Source: an uncultured Clostridium sp.
GTDB lineage: Bacteria; Bacillota; Clostridia; TANB77; CAG-508
Assembly: GCA_930982035.1 (NCBI GenBank)
Contig: CAKNJL010000014.1
Coordinates: forward strand, 1-35,907
Reading direction: 5' to 3'
Length of the DNA stretch: 35,907 nucleotides
How positions within the stretch are numbered: the stretch's first letter is position 1; every line of letters begins with the position of its first letter. Below the pieces are notes generated by a model. That model was not told the origin of the DNA. It did no database searches and saw only the letters and a program-made list of their open reading frames with translations. The translations under genes and the position numbers were made by a program. Below, piece after piece: positions 25,165 to 33,457 of the stretch.

Positions 25165-25193
25165 ATTGTAACACAGAATATTCACTTTTTCAA
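25165..25193 (-). promoter_or_regulatory. Promoter of the toxIN locus
   Basis: On the - strand TTGAAA (25193-25188), 17-nt spacer, TACAAT (25170-25165). The transcript would start near 25158, just ahead of the first repeat. Confidence 0.8.
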
Positions 25194-25451
25194 GAATTTA
25201 TGAAAATATTTTATAAAAAAAATTCTTCATAAAATTTAAGTAATTAGTAAATCCACAAACATTAGAAAATACAGTATTTCTGAACATTTTATTTTTTTAT
25301 TTTTTTCTTAGAGTATCTCAATTTAAGAAATTTTTTATTATTTTTAATATATTTTGCATACTTGAATCTGTCTAATTATTTTATTAAATAGAATTGAATT
25401 TTGACATATTATTACTTAAGATTATATTTCTTCTACATAATCTAATATATT
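25194..25451. other. AT-rich spacer
   Basis: No gene or strong structure is seen between the toxIN promoter and the yitT stop codon. The stretch is extremely AT-rich and marks the likely edge of the inserted toxIN cassette. Confidence 0.4.
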
Positions 25452-26306
25452 TTACTCATTTTTAAATCCTAATCCTAATACTTCTCTTGAATTTGTAATT
25501 ATTACAAAGCTTTTCTTATCAATTCTTCTAATAATTTGTATTGCTTTTGCAATATCTTTTCTAGTTACAGCACACATCAATATTAATTTATCTTTATTAG
25601 TGTACATACCTTTTCCATATATTCCTGTTGTTCCTCTTCCGATATTTTTTCCTATTTCTTTTGCTATTTCTTCTGACTTTTCAGATACTATATATATTAA
25701 TTTTGTAAAATAAATTCCTTCAAATAAAATATCTATAATTTTTCCCATTATATAAATTGCAATTGCAGAATATAAACCAATTTCTATTTCTTTTAAAAAA
25801 ATCATATTTAAAACAACTATTACTATGTCTAGTATAGCTATAATTTCTCCTACTTTTACAGTTGGTTTATATGCTTTTGCTATATAACTTGCTAAATCAC
25901 TTCCTCCTGTCGAACTGTTTACCTTTAATAAAATTGCAGTTCCTACTCCCATTAATATTCCACCATAAATACATGCTAAAAATTTATCATGTGTAAGTGG
26001 AGCTAATTTGTCTAACATGTCGGTAAATAAAGATAAACTTATTGTTCCTATTACTGATTTTACAAAAAATGCTTTTCCTACTTTCAAGATTGACATTAGA
26101 AATAAAGGAATATTTATCAATAACATGCTTATTCCCATAGACATATTTAACAAATAGTATGTTATTGTTGCAATACCTGCTACACCTCCTGATGATAATT
26201 TATTTGGTAATAAAAATAATGATACTGCAACTGCAATTATAAATGCACCTAATATAGTTCCTGATATTTCTATAATAATATTTTTTATATTTTCTTTAAT
26301 TTTCAT
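25452..26306 (-). CDS. YitT-family membrane protein
   Basis: A 284-residue membrane protein with about five to six N-terminal hydrophobic segments (for example TILGAFIIAVAVSLFLLP and the following GGVAGIATITYYL). A C-terminal soluble domain of about 80 residues (from YIVSEKSEEIAKEI to the end) is of DUF2179 type and includes the GRGTTGIYGKGMYT pattern. Family members may be transporters or sensors, but their cargo is unknown. GGSDLASYIAK, a well-conserved stretch, is present. The start is ATG 26306, with AAAGGTGA eight bases upstream; the longer reading from a GTG inside that ribosome binding site is rejected. The ribosome binding site itself can pair with an upstream segment, described separately. 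Confidence 0.92.
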   Translation of the reverse strand: MKIKENIKNIIIEISGTILGAFIIAVAVSLFLLPNKLSSGGVAGIATITYYLLNMSMGISMLLINIPLFLMSILKVGKAFFVKSVIGTISLSLFTDMLDKLAPLTHDKFLACIYGGILMGVGTAILLKVNSSTGGSDLASYIAKAYKPTVKVGEIIAILDIVIVVLNMIFLKEIEIGLYSAIAIYIMGKIIDILFEGIYFTKLIYIVSEKSEEIAKEIGKNIGRGTTGIYGKGMYTNKDKLILMCAVTRKDIAKAIQIIRRIDKKSFVIITNSREVLGLGFKNE

Positions 26307-26310
26307 AATA

Positions 26311-26353
26311 AAAATCACCTTTATTACAATTATTTGTAAATTTTGGTGATTTT
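26311..26353 (-). promoter_or_regulatory. Hairpin covering the yitT ribosome binding site
   Basis: On the - strand AAAATCACC (26353-26345) pairs perfectly with GGTGATTTT (26319-26311), which includes the AAAGGTGA ribosome binding site of yitT. The 25-nt loop contains a small ACAA/TTGT pairing. Translation could be gated by this fold. Confidence 0.55.
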
Positions 26354-26368
26354 ATTCTTTTTCTTGAA

Positions 26369-26444
26369 TTGCACATTTAATTTCATAAAAAATTATATTT
26401 AATTTTTGTTTCACTCAAAAGCACTCATAGTTATGAAATAAAAC
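26369..26444. repeat. Segment sharing 21 nt with the fold-back element
   Basis: TTGCACATTTAATTTCATAAA at 26369-26389 is identical to 16151-16171 inside the right half of the 281-bp fold-back. ATTTCATAA and a later TTATGAAAT (around 26431-26439) can pair, so this is probably a degenerate relative of that element. Confidence 0.55.
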
Positions 26445-26507
26445 TTTTTCAAAATATTTTATATATTCAATTGTGGCTAAATTATTGTAAATCGAAGATA
26501 TGTATTT

Positions 26508-27599
26508 CTATTTTTTACTTAATTCTTTTTGTTCTTCTTCTTTTTCTTCATAAGCAAAATCTTTGAATGTTTTTGTTACTTCTATCTTTGATTTCCCCTG
26601 TTTTATATTTTCATCTTGTTTTAATACTAAATCCACATCATAATATTCTTTTAATTTCTTTACATTTTCTTTTTTATGACCAACAACATTATTTGCATCT
26701 ATTGGATTCACTTTCACTTCTACTTCTTTTACTTTTACATTTAGCTTTTTAATTTTCCCAACAATTGCATCATACCACATTGCTGACTCTACTAATTGTC
26801 TAAATGCTGGATGATATGGTCCTGCCACTACTTCACTTTTTTCTTGGCTAGGATCTGATATTTCATCTGTACTTTGCAATCCTACTCTTATAATGTCTAT
26901 TTTTTTATCAGCAAACATTCTTACTAATTCTTTACATGTTTCAATCGCTTGTGCTAGTGGTAATGGTTGATATATCCCTTCTTTATATTCTTTTTCTAAT
27001 TTAGTATTTTTTACAACTAATACTGGATATATTCTTACCATTTTAGGCTTTAGTTTTATTAGTGCTTTTGCAGTATTAATTTCATCAATTCTAGTACTTT
27101 CTGGAAGTCCAACCATCATTTGGTGTCCTAATTTAAATCCATAAAACCTTATTAACTTTGATGCTTTTTTTACATCTTCAAAATTATGTCCTCTATTTGA
27201 TCTTTCTAAAATATAGTCATTTGAAGATTGTACTCCTAGTTCTATTGTTTTTACTTTATATTTTTTTAATCTTTTTAATATGTTTCTATCTATACAGTCT
27301 GGTCTTGTTGATATTCTTATACTTTCTACTTTCCCATCTTTTATATATGTATATGCTAATTCTAGTAACTCATTTTGCAAATTTTCTTCTATTGCTGTAA
27401 AACTTCCTCCAAAAAAGGCTATTTCTATTTGAGCATTTTCATCTTTTACATTTTGTAGGTAATCATCTATTATTTTCTTCGCTTCTTCTTTTGTCATATT
27501 CTTTTTTTGACCACTTATTGACTTTTGATTGCAAAATATACAATCATTTGGACATCCTAAATGTGGTACAAATATAGGAATTATATATTGATGTTTCAT
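26508..27599 (-). CDS. Radical SAM protein, Elp3-like
   Basis: A 363-residue radical S-adenosylmethionine enzyme. The cluster motif CPNDCIFC gives Cys16, Cys20 and Cys23 (CxxxCxxC) at the N terminus. The GGE-like FFGGSFTAI and a TIM-barrel core with RISTRPDCID, TIELGVQSSN and MMVGLPESTR are typical of the Elp3/HemN-like branch. The C-terminal ~40 residues are Lys/Glu-rich. ATG 27599 follows AGAGGTAAA, 15 nt after the rnc stop, so the two genes are cotranscribed. In many Clostridia the same rnc-radical SAM pair is followed by smc and ftsY. Here yitT follows, so the smc part has been displaced. The reaction is unknown; a tRNA or RNA modification role is suggested by homology and by rnc linkage. 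Confidence 0.92.
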   Translation of the reverse strand: MKHQYIIPIFVPHLGCPNDCIFCNQKSISGQKKNMTKEEAKKIIDDYLQNVKDENAQIEIAFFGGSFTAIEENLQNELLELAYTYIKDGKVESIRISTRPDCIDRNILKRLKKYKVKTIELGVQSSNDYILERSNRGHNFEDVKKASKLIRFYGFKLGHQMMVGLPESTRIDEINTAKALIKLKPKMVRIYPVLVVKNTKLEKEYKEGIYQPLPLAQAIETCKELVRMFADKKIDIIRVGLQSTDEISDPSQEKSEVVAGPYHPAFRQLVESAMWYDAIVGKIKKLNVKVKEVEVKVNPIDANNVVGHKKENVKKLKEYYDVDLVLKQDENIKQGKSKIEVTKTFKDFAYEEKEEEQKELSKK

Positions 27600-27614
27600 A
27601 GATTTACCTCTTTT

Positions 27615-28289
27615 CTATTTTATTTTTTCTAAGGCTTTTTTGGCAGCCTGCATTTCCGCACCTTTCTTACTCTTTCCAGACCCTTTTGCCAATACTTTTC
27701 CGTTAAATCTTACTTGTGCTTCAAAACTTTTATCATGGTCTGGTCCACTTTCTTTTGTTATCTCATATTCTATTTTTACATCTCCACCTTCTTGTAATTT
27801 TTCTTGCAATACTGTTTTGTAGTCTTTATCTCCTACATGTGTACTTGCTTGTTCAATTTCTTCTTTTAAATTTTTGATAATAAAATTATCTACTATTTCT
27901 AATCCACCATCTAAATACATTGCTGCAATTACAGCTTCCACACTATCTGCCAATATTGCTGGCCTTTTATTTCCTCCATTTATCTTTTCTGATTTTCCTA
28001 GATATAAATATTTTCCAAAATTGTGTTTACTTGCTATTTTGTATAAACTTTTTTCACATACTACTGTTGCTCTAACTTTTGTCATTTCTCCTTCTCTTAA
28101 ATTTGGATAATTTTCATATAAATATCTGCTTGATAAAAATTCTAATATGCTATCTCCTAAAAATTCTAATTTTTCATTACTATTTATATGTTTTTCATAT
28201 GCATATGAAGTATGTGTTAGTGCTGTTTTTAGTAATTCTTTGTTTTTAAATTCATATCCTATTTCTTTTTCTATTCCTTCTAATTCCAT
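27615..28289 (-). CDS. rnc: Ribonuclease III
   Basis: A 224-residue double-strand-specific endoribonuclease that processes rRNA precursors and structured mRNAs. The signature NEKLEFLGDSILEFL holds the catalytic Glu and Asp, and a second acidic site is in LADSVEAVIAAMYLDGG. The C-terminal double-stranded RNA-binding domain runs from DYKTVLQEKLQEGGD to KKGAEMQAAKKALEK. Length is standard. ATG 28289 has AGGAAGGA about 11 nt upstream. It is the first gene of an operon with the radical SAM gene and has a promoter at 28378-28405. Given the many long intergenic hairpins in this window, its enzyme is the natural candidate to cut their transcripts; that link is inference. Confidence 0.97.
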   Translation of the reverse strand: MELEGIEKEIGYEFKNKELLKTALTHTSYAYEKHINSNEKLEFLGDSILEFLSSRYLYENYPNLREGEMTKVRATVVCEKSLYKIASKHNFGKYLYLGKSEKINGGNKRPAILADSVEAVIAAMYLDGGLEIVDNFIIKNLKEEIEQASTHVGDKDYKTVLQEKLQEGGDVKIEYEITKESGPDHDKSFEAQVRFNGKVLAKGSGKSKKGAEMQAAKKALEKIK

Positions 28290-28377
28290 TTTTTTATCAT
28301 TCCTTCCTAAGATGTAAACTTGGTTTGGAAAAGTTATTTGTTTTTCAAACTTTCATTTTTCTCTTTTTTCTGTTTCT

Positions 28378-28405
28378 ATTATATACTATTTTATGGATTT
28401 TGCAA
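28378..28405 (-). promoter_or_regulatory. Promoter of the rnc operon
   Basis: On the - strand TTGCAA (28405-28400), 16-nt spacer, perfect TATAAT (28383-28378). This leaves an untranslated leader of about 80 nt before rnc. Confidence 0.65.
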
Positions 28406-28494
28406 GTAAATTAAGGATTTATTAATTTATTTTTGTTGTAGACAATTATTTTACTAGAAATTTTTTCTACTTTGATATTTTTTGAATTTTTTTG

Positions 28495-28523
28495 TAGACA
28501 TATTTAGTTTGTTGTTGTATAAT
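28495..28523 (+). promoter_or_regulatory. Promoter of the glucosaminidase gene
   Basis: TAGACA 28495-28500, 17-nt spacer, perfect TATAAT 28518-28523, 37 nt before the ATG. It is divergent from the rnc promoter. Confidence 0.7.
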
Positions 28524-28559
28524 AGTGATGTATAATATTAGGAAAGTGAGGAAATTTAG

Positions 28560-29978
28560 ATGTTAGATGAAAGAAATAATAACCCAATGAATAATAATCA
28601 AAATAACAGAAATTTGTCTGACGTTTTTAGAGAATTACAAGAAACTAGATATTCTCAATCAACTCAAGTAAATACAACTTCAAATATAAATACTAAAAAG
28701 CAAAGAAAACCTAAAGCAAAAGTTTCATTTATAGATAATAATGACATATCTTTTGACAATAAAAAAAGTATAAAATTATCTAACTTAATAATTGGTTTAG
28801 TTATATTAGTTTTAGTTATTATTGCAGTTTTTCCTATGAATGTATTTTCAGTCGAAAGTCAGAACACTGCTGATACTTCTGACGAAGAAGTTGTAGAAAC
28901 AGCATCTATTCCTGCTAATGTAGAAATAAATCGAAAAGCTCTAAATATGCAAAAGATAATTTCTGAAAATTCAAGTTTTGAAAAGGTTAAAGAACAAGTC
29001 TCTGAAGAAAGAGAAATTGAATATGAAATACAAACACAATCTAATGCAACACTTCCAAGAGGAGAACAAGTTGTTTTACAAGAAGGTGTTAACGGGAAAG
29101 AAAATGTTTCTCTAGTAAAAACTTATGAAAATGGTGAATTTATAGAAGAAATTATATTAGATAAAGAAACTCTTCAAGAACCAACACCTGAAATATTAGA
29201 TATTGGAACTTCAGATTTCTTAGCAGATTTAAAAATACATATTGGAGATACAGTTTACTTAAATACTACATCAAAACTAAGAAAAGAACCTTCAGAAGAT
29301 TCTGAAGAAGTTGCAGAAATAAAAAATTATCTAGATGTTAAACTTCTTGAACTACCAAATGAAGATTGGTGTAAAGTATCTTTTGATACAGTTGAAGGAT
29401 ATCTACCAACAGACGTTTTAACATCATCATCAAAAACACCTAGTATTGTAGAGAAAAATAGAATTCAAAGAATTTTAATAAATGTTAACATTGAAATGGA
29501 ACTAAATAAATCTACAGGTCTAACATTAAAAGATTATCAAAAAATCTTTACAGATTTACCAAATGATACAAATGGAATTTTTGAAGAGAATGCTGAAGTC
29601 TTTTATAACATAGACAAAAAATATAATGTAAATGGTATCTTTATAGCTTCAATAGCTATTCACGAAAGTGGATGGGGTACATCACAAATTGCTGATGATA
29701 AAAACAACTTATTTGGGTATGGCTCATATGATGAAACACCTTATGAATCATCTTATGAATTCGATTCATTTGCAGACGGAATTGAAACAGTGGCAAAATC
29801 ATTAGTAAAATACTACTTAAACCCTGCTGGAACTAAAATATATGACGGTGAAACAGCAAGTGCTTGGTATTACAACGGACCTACATTAGAGGGTGTTAAC
29901 CAAAGATATGCAAGTGATCCAGATTGGCACACAAAAGTTTATTCTTATATGGAAATGTTATATAATAGGCTTAGCTAA
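28560..29978 (+). CDS. Membrane-anchored SH3/glucosaminidase cell-wall hydrolase
   Basis: A 472-residue cell-wall enzyme. An Asn- and Gln-rich cytoplasmic tail of about 70 residues precedes one transmembrane segment at 76-96 (IIGLVILVLVIIAVF), making a type II anchor without a cleavage site. A spacer of about 130 residues follows, then an SH3b-type domain near 227-285 (TTSKLRKEPSEDSEEVAEI, then DWCKV and EGYLPTDVL). The C-terminal ~140 residues are a glucosaminidase domain with HESGWGTSQIADDKNNLFGY; Glu369 is the likely acid. It would cut peptidoglycan glycan strands outside the membrane. The second gene starts 12 nt later, so the two form an operon. The long cytoplasmic tail is unusual for an autolysin and may bind a partner. 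Confidence 0.9.
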   Translation: MLDERNNNPMNNNQNNRNLSDVFRELQETRYSQSTQVNTTSNINTKKQRKPKAKVSFIDNNDISFDNKKSIKLSNLIIGLVILVLVIIAVFPMNVFSVESQNTADTSDEEVVETASIPANVEINRKALNMQKIISENSSFEKVKEQVSEEREIEYEIQTQSNATLPRGEQVVLQEGVNGKENVSLVKTYENGEFIEEIILDKETLQEPTPEILDIGTSDFLADLKIHIGDTVYLNTTSKLRKEPSEDSEEVAEIKNYLDVKLLELPNEDWCKVSFDTVEGYLPTDVLTSSSKTPSIVEKNRIQRILINVNIEMELNKSTGLTLKDYQKIFTDLPNDTNGIFEENAEVFYNIDKKYNVNGIFIASIAIHESGWGTSQIADDKNNLFGYGSYDETPYESSYEFDSFADGIETVAKSLVKYYLNPAGTKIYDGETASAWYYNGPTLEGVNQRYASDPDWHTKVYSYMEMLYNRLS

Positions 29979-29990
29979 AAAGGAGTCATT

Positions 29991-30827
29991 ATGAAAAAGA
30001 TTAAAATTAAACATCATAAAATTGTTCTTACAGTTTTAATATTAATATTATGTTTGCTATCAGTTTTATACTATGATTTAATATTTAGGACAAGCTATGC
30101 TAAAGAAGAATTTTCAAATCAAGTAGTAAAAGTAGCTGAACAAAATGAAAATCCTATATTCAAAATCCAAAAAATCATTGTATATAGTAGCGCAAACGCA
30201 ATTGATAAAAGTGAAAATGAATCTTTACAAGATTTAAGTATATTGCAATATAGCGATATTGCAATATACTTAGATAATACAAGTACAATTTATGATATTA
30301 CAAATGAAAATACTGTAAAAAAACTTTATATTGATAATATTAGTATTTCTACAGGTTCTGACAAAGGACATCAATACGTAAATTATAAAAATGCACTAGA
30401 TTTTGCAAAATATAAGGAAATTAAAGAACCTAGTAGTGATAAAATTGAATATAATATAGTTAATACAAATGATGAAAATAATAATAGTGATTATTCAACA
30501 CCAACATTTTATACAGATTGCTCAAATCCAATCACTTTAGAATATATGAATGAAGATATTATCACAAATTATGCTACATCATCTGATTCTAATATTATCT
30601 CTTTTAACGGAAAAGTATTAGAAGAAGCAGGTATTGATTTAAATGATGTAAATTATACTTTAAATTTCACAATTCACCTTGTTAATCATTTAGATGAAGA
30701 ATTTATTTGCCCTGTAAGGCTAAAAGTAGATTTAAGTGCAGATGATGGTGGAATTTATAAAGGTTATAAATATGATAATAATACAGTTTCAGGTTATGAA
30801 TATAATTTTATTAAAATAGTGAAATGA
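29991..30827 (+). CDS. Exported or anchored protein of unknown function
   Basis: A 278-residue protein I do not recognise. A basic start (MKKIKIKHHK) precedes a hydrophobic segment at about 11-33 (IVLTVLILILCLLSVLYYDLIF), so it is a signal anchor or signal peptide. The rest is soluble, beta-rich in appearance, and acidic with many Asn, Asp, Ser and Tyr. Features include IIVYSSANAID, a long polar middle (NTNDENNNSDYS), CSNPITLEYMNED and CPVRLKVDLSADDGG. It begins 12 nt after the glucosaminidase stop with AAGGAG upstream, so a shared role at the cell surface is plausible. Its TGA stop lies inside the bidirectional terminator palindrome. No catalytic motif is seen. Confidence 0.85.
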   Translation: MKKIKIKHHKIVLTVLILILCLLSVLYYDLIFRTSYAKEEFSNQVVKVAEQNENPIFKIQKIIVYSSANAIDKSENESLQDLSILQYSDIAIYLDNTSTIYDITNENTVKKLYIDNISISTGSDKGHQYVNYKNALDFAKYKEIKEPSSDKIEYNIVNTNDENNNSDYSTPTFYTDCSNPITLEYMNEDIITNYATSSDSNIISFNGKVLEEAGIDLNDVNYTLNFTIHLVNHLDEEFICPVRLKVDLSADDGGIYKGYKYDNNTVSGYEYNFIKIVK

Positions 30828-30853
30828 GAAGTGGAACGTTCCACTTCTCATTT
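30822..30853. terminator. Perfect palindrome terminating two convergent operons
   Basis: A 32-nt perfect palindrome (AAATGAGAAGTGGAAC followed by its exact complement) with A- and T-rich flanks. It contains both TGA stop codons of the converging genes (30825-30827 on + and 30848-30850 on -). Confidence 0.88.
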
Positions 30854-32710
30854 TAATGCTCTAAATGAATTTAAAACCGCTAAAACTGTAACACCTACAT
30901 CTGCAAAAACTGCTGACCACATTGATGCCAATCCAAATGCACTTAATATTAAGACCCCTATTTTTACAATTAATGCAAAACTAATATTTTGATATACTAT
31001 TTTTAATGTTTTTCTAGAAATCTTTATTGCTGTTGCAATTTTTGATGGTTCATCTGTCATTATAACTACATCTGCTGCTTCTATTGCCGCATCTGAACCT
31101 AATCCTCCCATAGCAATTCCTATATCTGCTCTTGCAAGCACAGGTGCATCATTTATTCCATCACCTATAAATGCTAATTTACTATCTTCATTTTTATTTT
31201 TCAATAACTCTTCTACTTTATTAACTTTGTCAACAGGAAGTAATTCACTATATACAACATCTAAATTTAATTCTTTGTTTACTTTTTCTGCTACTTCTTT
31301 GTTGTCTCCTGTTAGCATAATAGTTTTCTTTATTCCTGCCTTTTTCAAGTCTTGAATTGCTTTTCGTGAATCTTCTTTAATTTTATCACTAATTAAAATA
31401 TATCCTGCATATTTTTTGTCTATTGCTACATATACAATTGTTCCTATTTCATCTGTTTTTTCAATATTTTTTAGACCTAACATTCCCATTAATTTAATAT
31501 TTCCACAGGCTACTTCTTTATCATCTATTCTGCTTATAATTCCTTTTCCCGCTACTTCTTTACTTTCTATAATTCTTTTTTTGTTAATTTCTTTTCCATA
31601 GGCCTTTTGTATAGATAAAGAAATTGGATGGTTAGAATAACTTTCGCAATAAGTTGCTAATTCTAACATTTCGTTTTGGTCAATATCTTTTTCATTAGCA
31701 ATTTTTTGTACATCAAAAACCCCTTTTGTTAGAGTTCCTGTTTTGTCAAATACAGCTATTTCTGTTTTAGATAATATCTCTAAATAGTTACTTCCCTTTA
31801 CTAATATTCCTTTCTTTGAAGCTGAACCTATTCCACTAAAGAAACTAAGCGGTACTGAAATGACTAGTGCACAAGGACATGATACAACTAAAAATGTAAG
31901 TGCTCTATACACCCACTCTAACATTTCTGTTTTAGTTACCATCGGTGGTATAAAAGCTATTATTAATGCTAGAAATACGACAATTGGTGTATAATATTTT
32001 GAGAATTTTGTGATAAAATTTTCTGTTTTTGCTTTTTTATTTGTTGCATTTTCTACTAGGTCTAATATCTTACTTACTGTTGACTCTCCAAATTCCTTTT
32101 CTACTTTTATTTCTAAAACACCATTTAAATTTATGCACCCACTTAATATATTGTCATTTATATTTACTTCTCTTGGAACTGATTCCCCTGTTAAAGCAGA
32201 TGTATCTAACATAGAAGTTCCTTCTGTTACAATTCCATCTAGTGGAACTTTTTCTCCTGGTTTTACAACAATTGTATCTCCTATTTTTACTTCTTCTGGT
32301 GATTTTTTCTCTATATTTCCATCAACTTTTAAATTCGCATAATCTGGTCTTATATTCATTAGACTTGCTATTGATTTTCTTGATTTTTTAACTGCATAAC
32401 TTTGGAAATATTCTCCCACTTGATAGAACAACATTACTGCTACTGCTTCTGGAAATTCCTTAATTGCAAATGCCCCAATTGTTGCAATACTCATTAAAAA
32501 ATTTTCATCAAAAAATTCTCTATGAATAATATTTATAATAGCCTTTTTTAAAACTTCAAATCCTACTATTAAATAACTTATTACATACAAAATCACCTGT
32601 GTTATTAACAATATCTTCTCGTTTAGGTTTATAAAATTAAGTTTTTCAATTAATATAGCTATTAAGAATATGATGGCTGAAATTATTATTTTTCTCAATC
32701 TCTTTTTCAT
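30848..32710 (-). CDS. cadA: Cadmium/zinc-exporting P1B-type ATPase
   Basis: A 620-residue heavy-metal P-type ATPase. It pumps Cd2+, Zn2+ or Pb2+ out at the expense of ATP. The metal-site motif CPCALVISVP begins near residue 278 in the sixth membrane helix. The phosphorylation site DKTGTLTKG starts at Asp322. TGES is in LDTSALTGES, and the hinge is MLTGDN followed by GDGINDAPVLARADIG. It lacks the N-terminal metal-binding domain of most CadA proteins, which is instead the separate small HMA gene 15 nt upstream. ATG 32710 follows AGAGGTGG. Operon order is cadC-HMA-cadA. Metal specificity (Zn/Cd/Pb rather than Cu) follows from CPC plus the CadC regulator and is fairly secure. Confidence 0.95.
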   Translation of the reverse strand: MKKRLRKIIISAIIFLIAILIEKLNFINLNEKILLITQVILYVISYLIVGFEVLKKAIINIIHREFFDENFLMSIATIGAFAIKEFPEAVAVMLFYQVGEYFQSYAVKKSRKSIASLMNIRPDYANLKVDGNIEKKSPEEVKIGDTIVVKPGEKVPLDGIVTEGTSMLDTSALTGESVPREVNINDNILSGCINLNGVLEIKVEKEFGESTVSKILDLVENATNKKAKTENFITKFSKYYTPIVVFLALIIAFIPPMVTKTEMLEWVYRALTFLVVSCPCALVISVPLSFFSGIGSASKKGILVKGSNYLEILSKTEIAVFDKTGTLTKGVFDVQKIANEKDIDQNEMLELATYCESYSNHPISLSIQKAYGKEINKKRIIESKEVAGKGIISRIDDKEVACGNIKLMGMLGLKNIEKTDEIGTIVYVAIDKKYAGYILISDKIKEDSRKAIQDLKKAGIKKTIMLTGDNKEVAEKVNKELNLDVVYSELLPVDKVNKVEELLKNKNEDSKLAFIGDGINDAPVLARADIGIAMGGLGSDAAIEAADVVIMTDEPSKIATAIKISRKTLKIVYQNISFALIVKIGVLILSAFGLASMWSAVFADVGVTVLAVLNSFRALK

Positions 32711-32725
32711 ATTGCCACCTCTTTT

Positions 32726-32947
32726 CTATAGTTCTTTTAATGTTGTATCCGGTTCAATTTTCTTTACTATTTTTTTAATTTGCTTTTTTATCTCTTCTTC
32801 TTTTTCATCATCTATTTCTACAATCATTTTCTCTGTAACAAAATTTACCGAACATTCCCTGACTCCTTCTATATTTTTAACTGCATCTTCTATTTTTACC
32901 GCACAATTTGCACAATCTAAATCTTCTAATATATAATTTTTTTTCAT
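32726..32947 (-). CDS. Stand-alone HMA metal-binding protein
   Basis: A 73-residue protein, essentially one heavy-metal-associated ferredoxin-like domain. DLDCANCAVKIEDAV supplies Cys12 and Cys15, the two thiols that bind the metal, and VNFVTEKMIVEID is a typical central strand. The C-terminal stretch is Lys/Glu-rich. The start is ATG 32947 with GAAGGG about 9 nt upstream; an in-frame ATG nine bases earlier sits too close to that site. It lies between cadC and cadA and matches the N-terminal domain missing from CadA. It would therefore deliver metal to, or regulate, the pump in trans. This is a split of a usually fused domain, not a truncation, since both parts are intact. Confidence 0.9.
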   Translation of the reverse strand: MKKNYILEDLDCANCAVKIEDAVKNIEGVRECSVNFVTEKMIVEIDDEKEEEIKKQIKKIVKKIEPDTTLKEL

Positions 32948-33040
32948 TAATATCATTCCCTTCTTTATATTATTGTTCAAGTTATCAAAATAGTTAAAAT
33001 AATAATTATATCGTGTTAGAATTGATCTTTTTGTATTATT

Positions 33041-33403
33041 CTATTCTTTATTTATTGTGTGTAATATTCCTTTTTCTATTATATGACGTGTACATGTATC
33101 TGCTAATGAATAATACACATTTTTACCATCTCTACGATATTTAACTAAATTTGCCTCTTTTAGGCTTTTTAATTGATGTGATATTGCCGATTTGGTCATA
33201 TTGGTTAATACTGCTAAATCACATACACACATTTCATGAACATCTAATGCCCATAATATTTTTATTTTTGTACTATCACTGAATATTTTATAAAAATTAC
33301 TCAAAGCTTCTATTTTTTTGTCTGATAGCATATGTTCTTTAACTGTGTCAATTACATCTTGATGAATACTATTGCAATCACATGTTTCAATTCTTGCAAC
33401 CAT
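33041..33403 (-). CDS. cadC: CadC-type ArsR/SmtB metal-sensing repressor
   Basis: A 120-residue winged-helix repressor that releases DNA when Cd2+, Pb2+ or Zn2+ binds. The alpha-3N metal site is visible as Cys8 and Cys10 near the N terminus plus Cys59 and Cys61 in HEMCVCDL, the hallmark of CadC. The recognition helix is TKSAISHQLKSLKEANLV, followed by the wing RRDGKNVYYSL. C-terminal Asp102, His107 and His115 could form the alpha-5 zinc site. ATG 33403 follows AAAGGAGAG. It is the first gene of the cad operon and should repress it from two operators that overlap its promoter. Length and motifs are normal. Confidence 0.95.
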   Translation of the reverse strand: MVARIETCDCNSIHQDVIDTVKEHMLSDKKIEALSNFYKIFSDSTKIKILWALDVHEMCVCDLAVLTNMTKSAISHQLKSLKEANLVKYRRDGKNVYYSLADTCTRHIIEKGILHTINKE

Positions 33404-33427
33404 TTTTGCTCTCCTTTCTATACACGG

Positions 33428-33443
33428 TTGAGCGTGTATTCAA
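33428..33443 (-). promoter_or_regulatory. Second CadC operator
   Basis: TTGAGCGTGTATTCAA has the same length and half-site pattern as the main operator (TTGA...TTCAA) and lies downstream of the -10, in the untranslated leader. Confidence 0.6.
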
Positions 33444-33457
33444 TTGTTCTTTATTAC

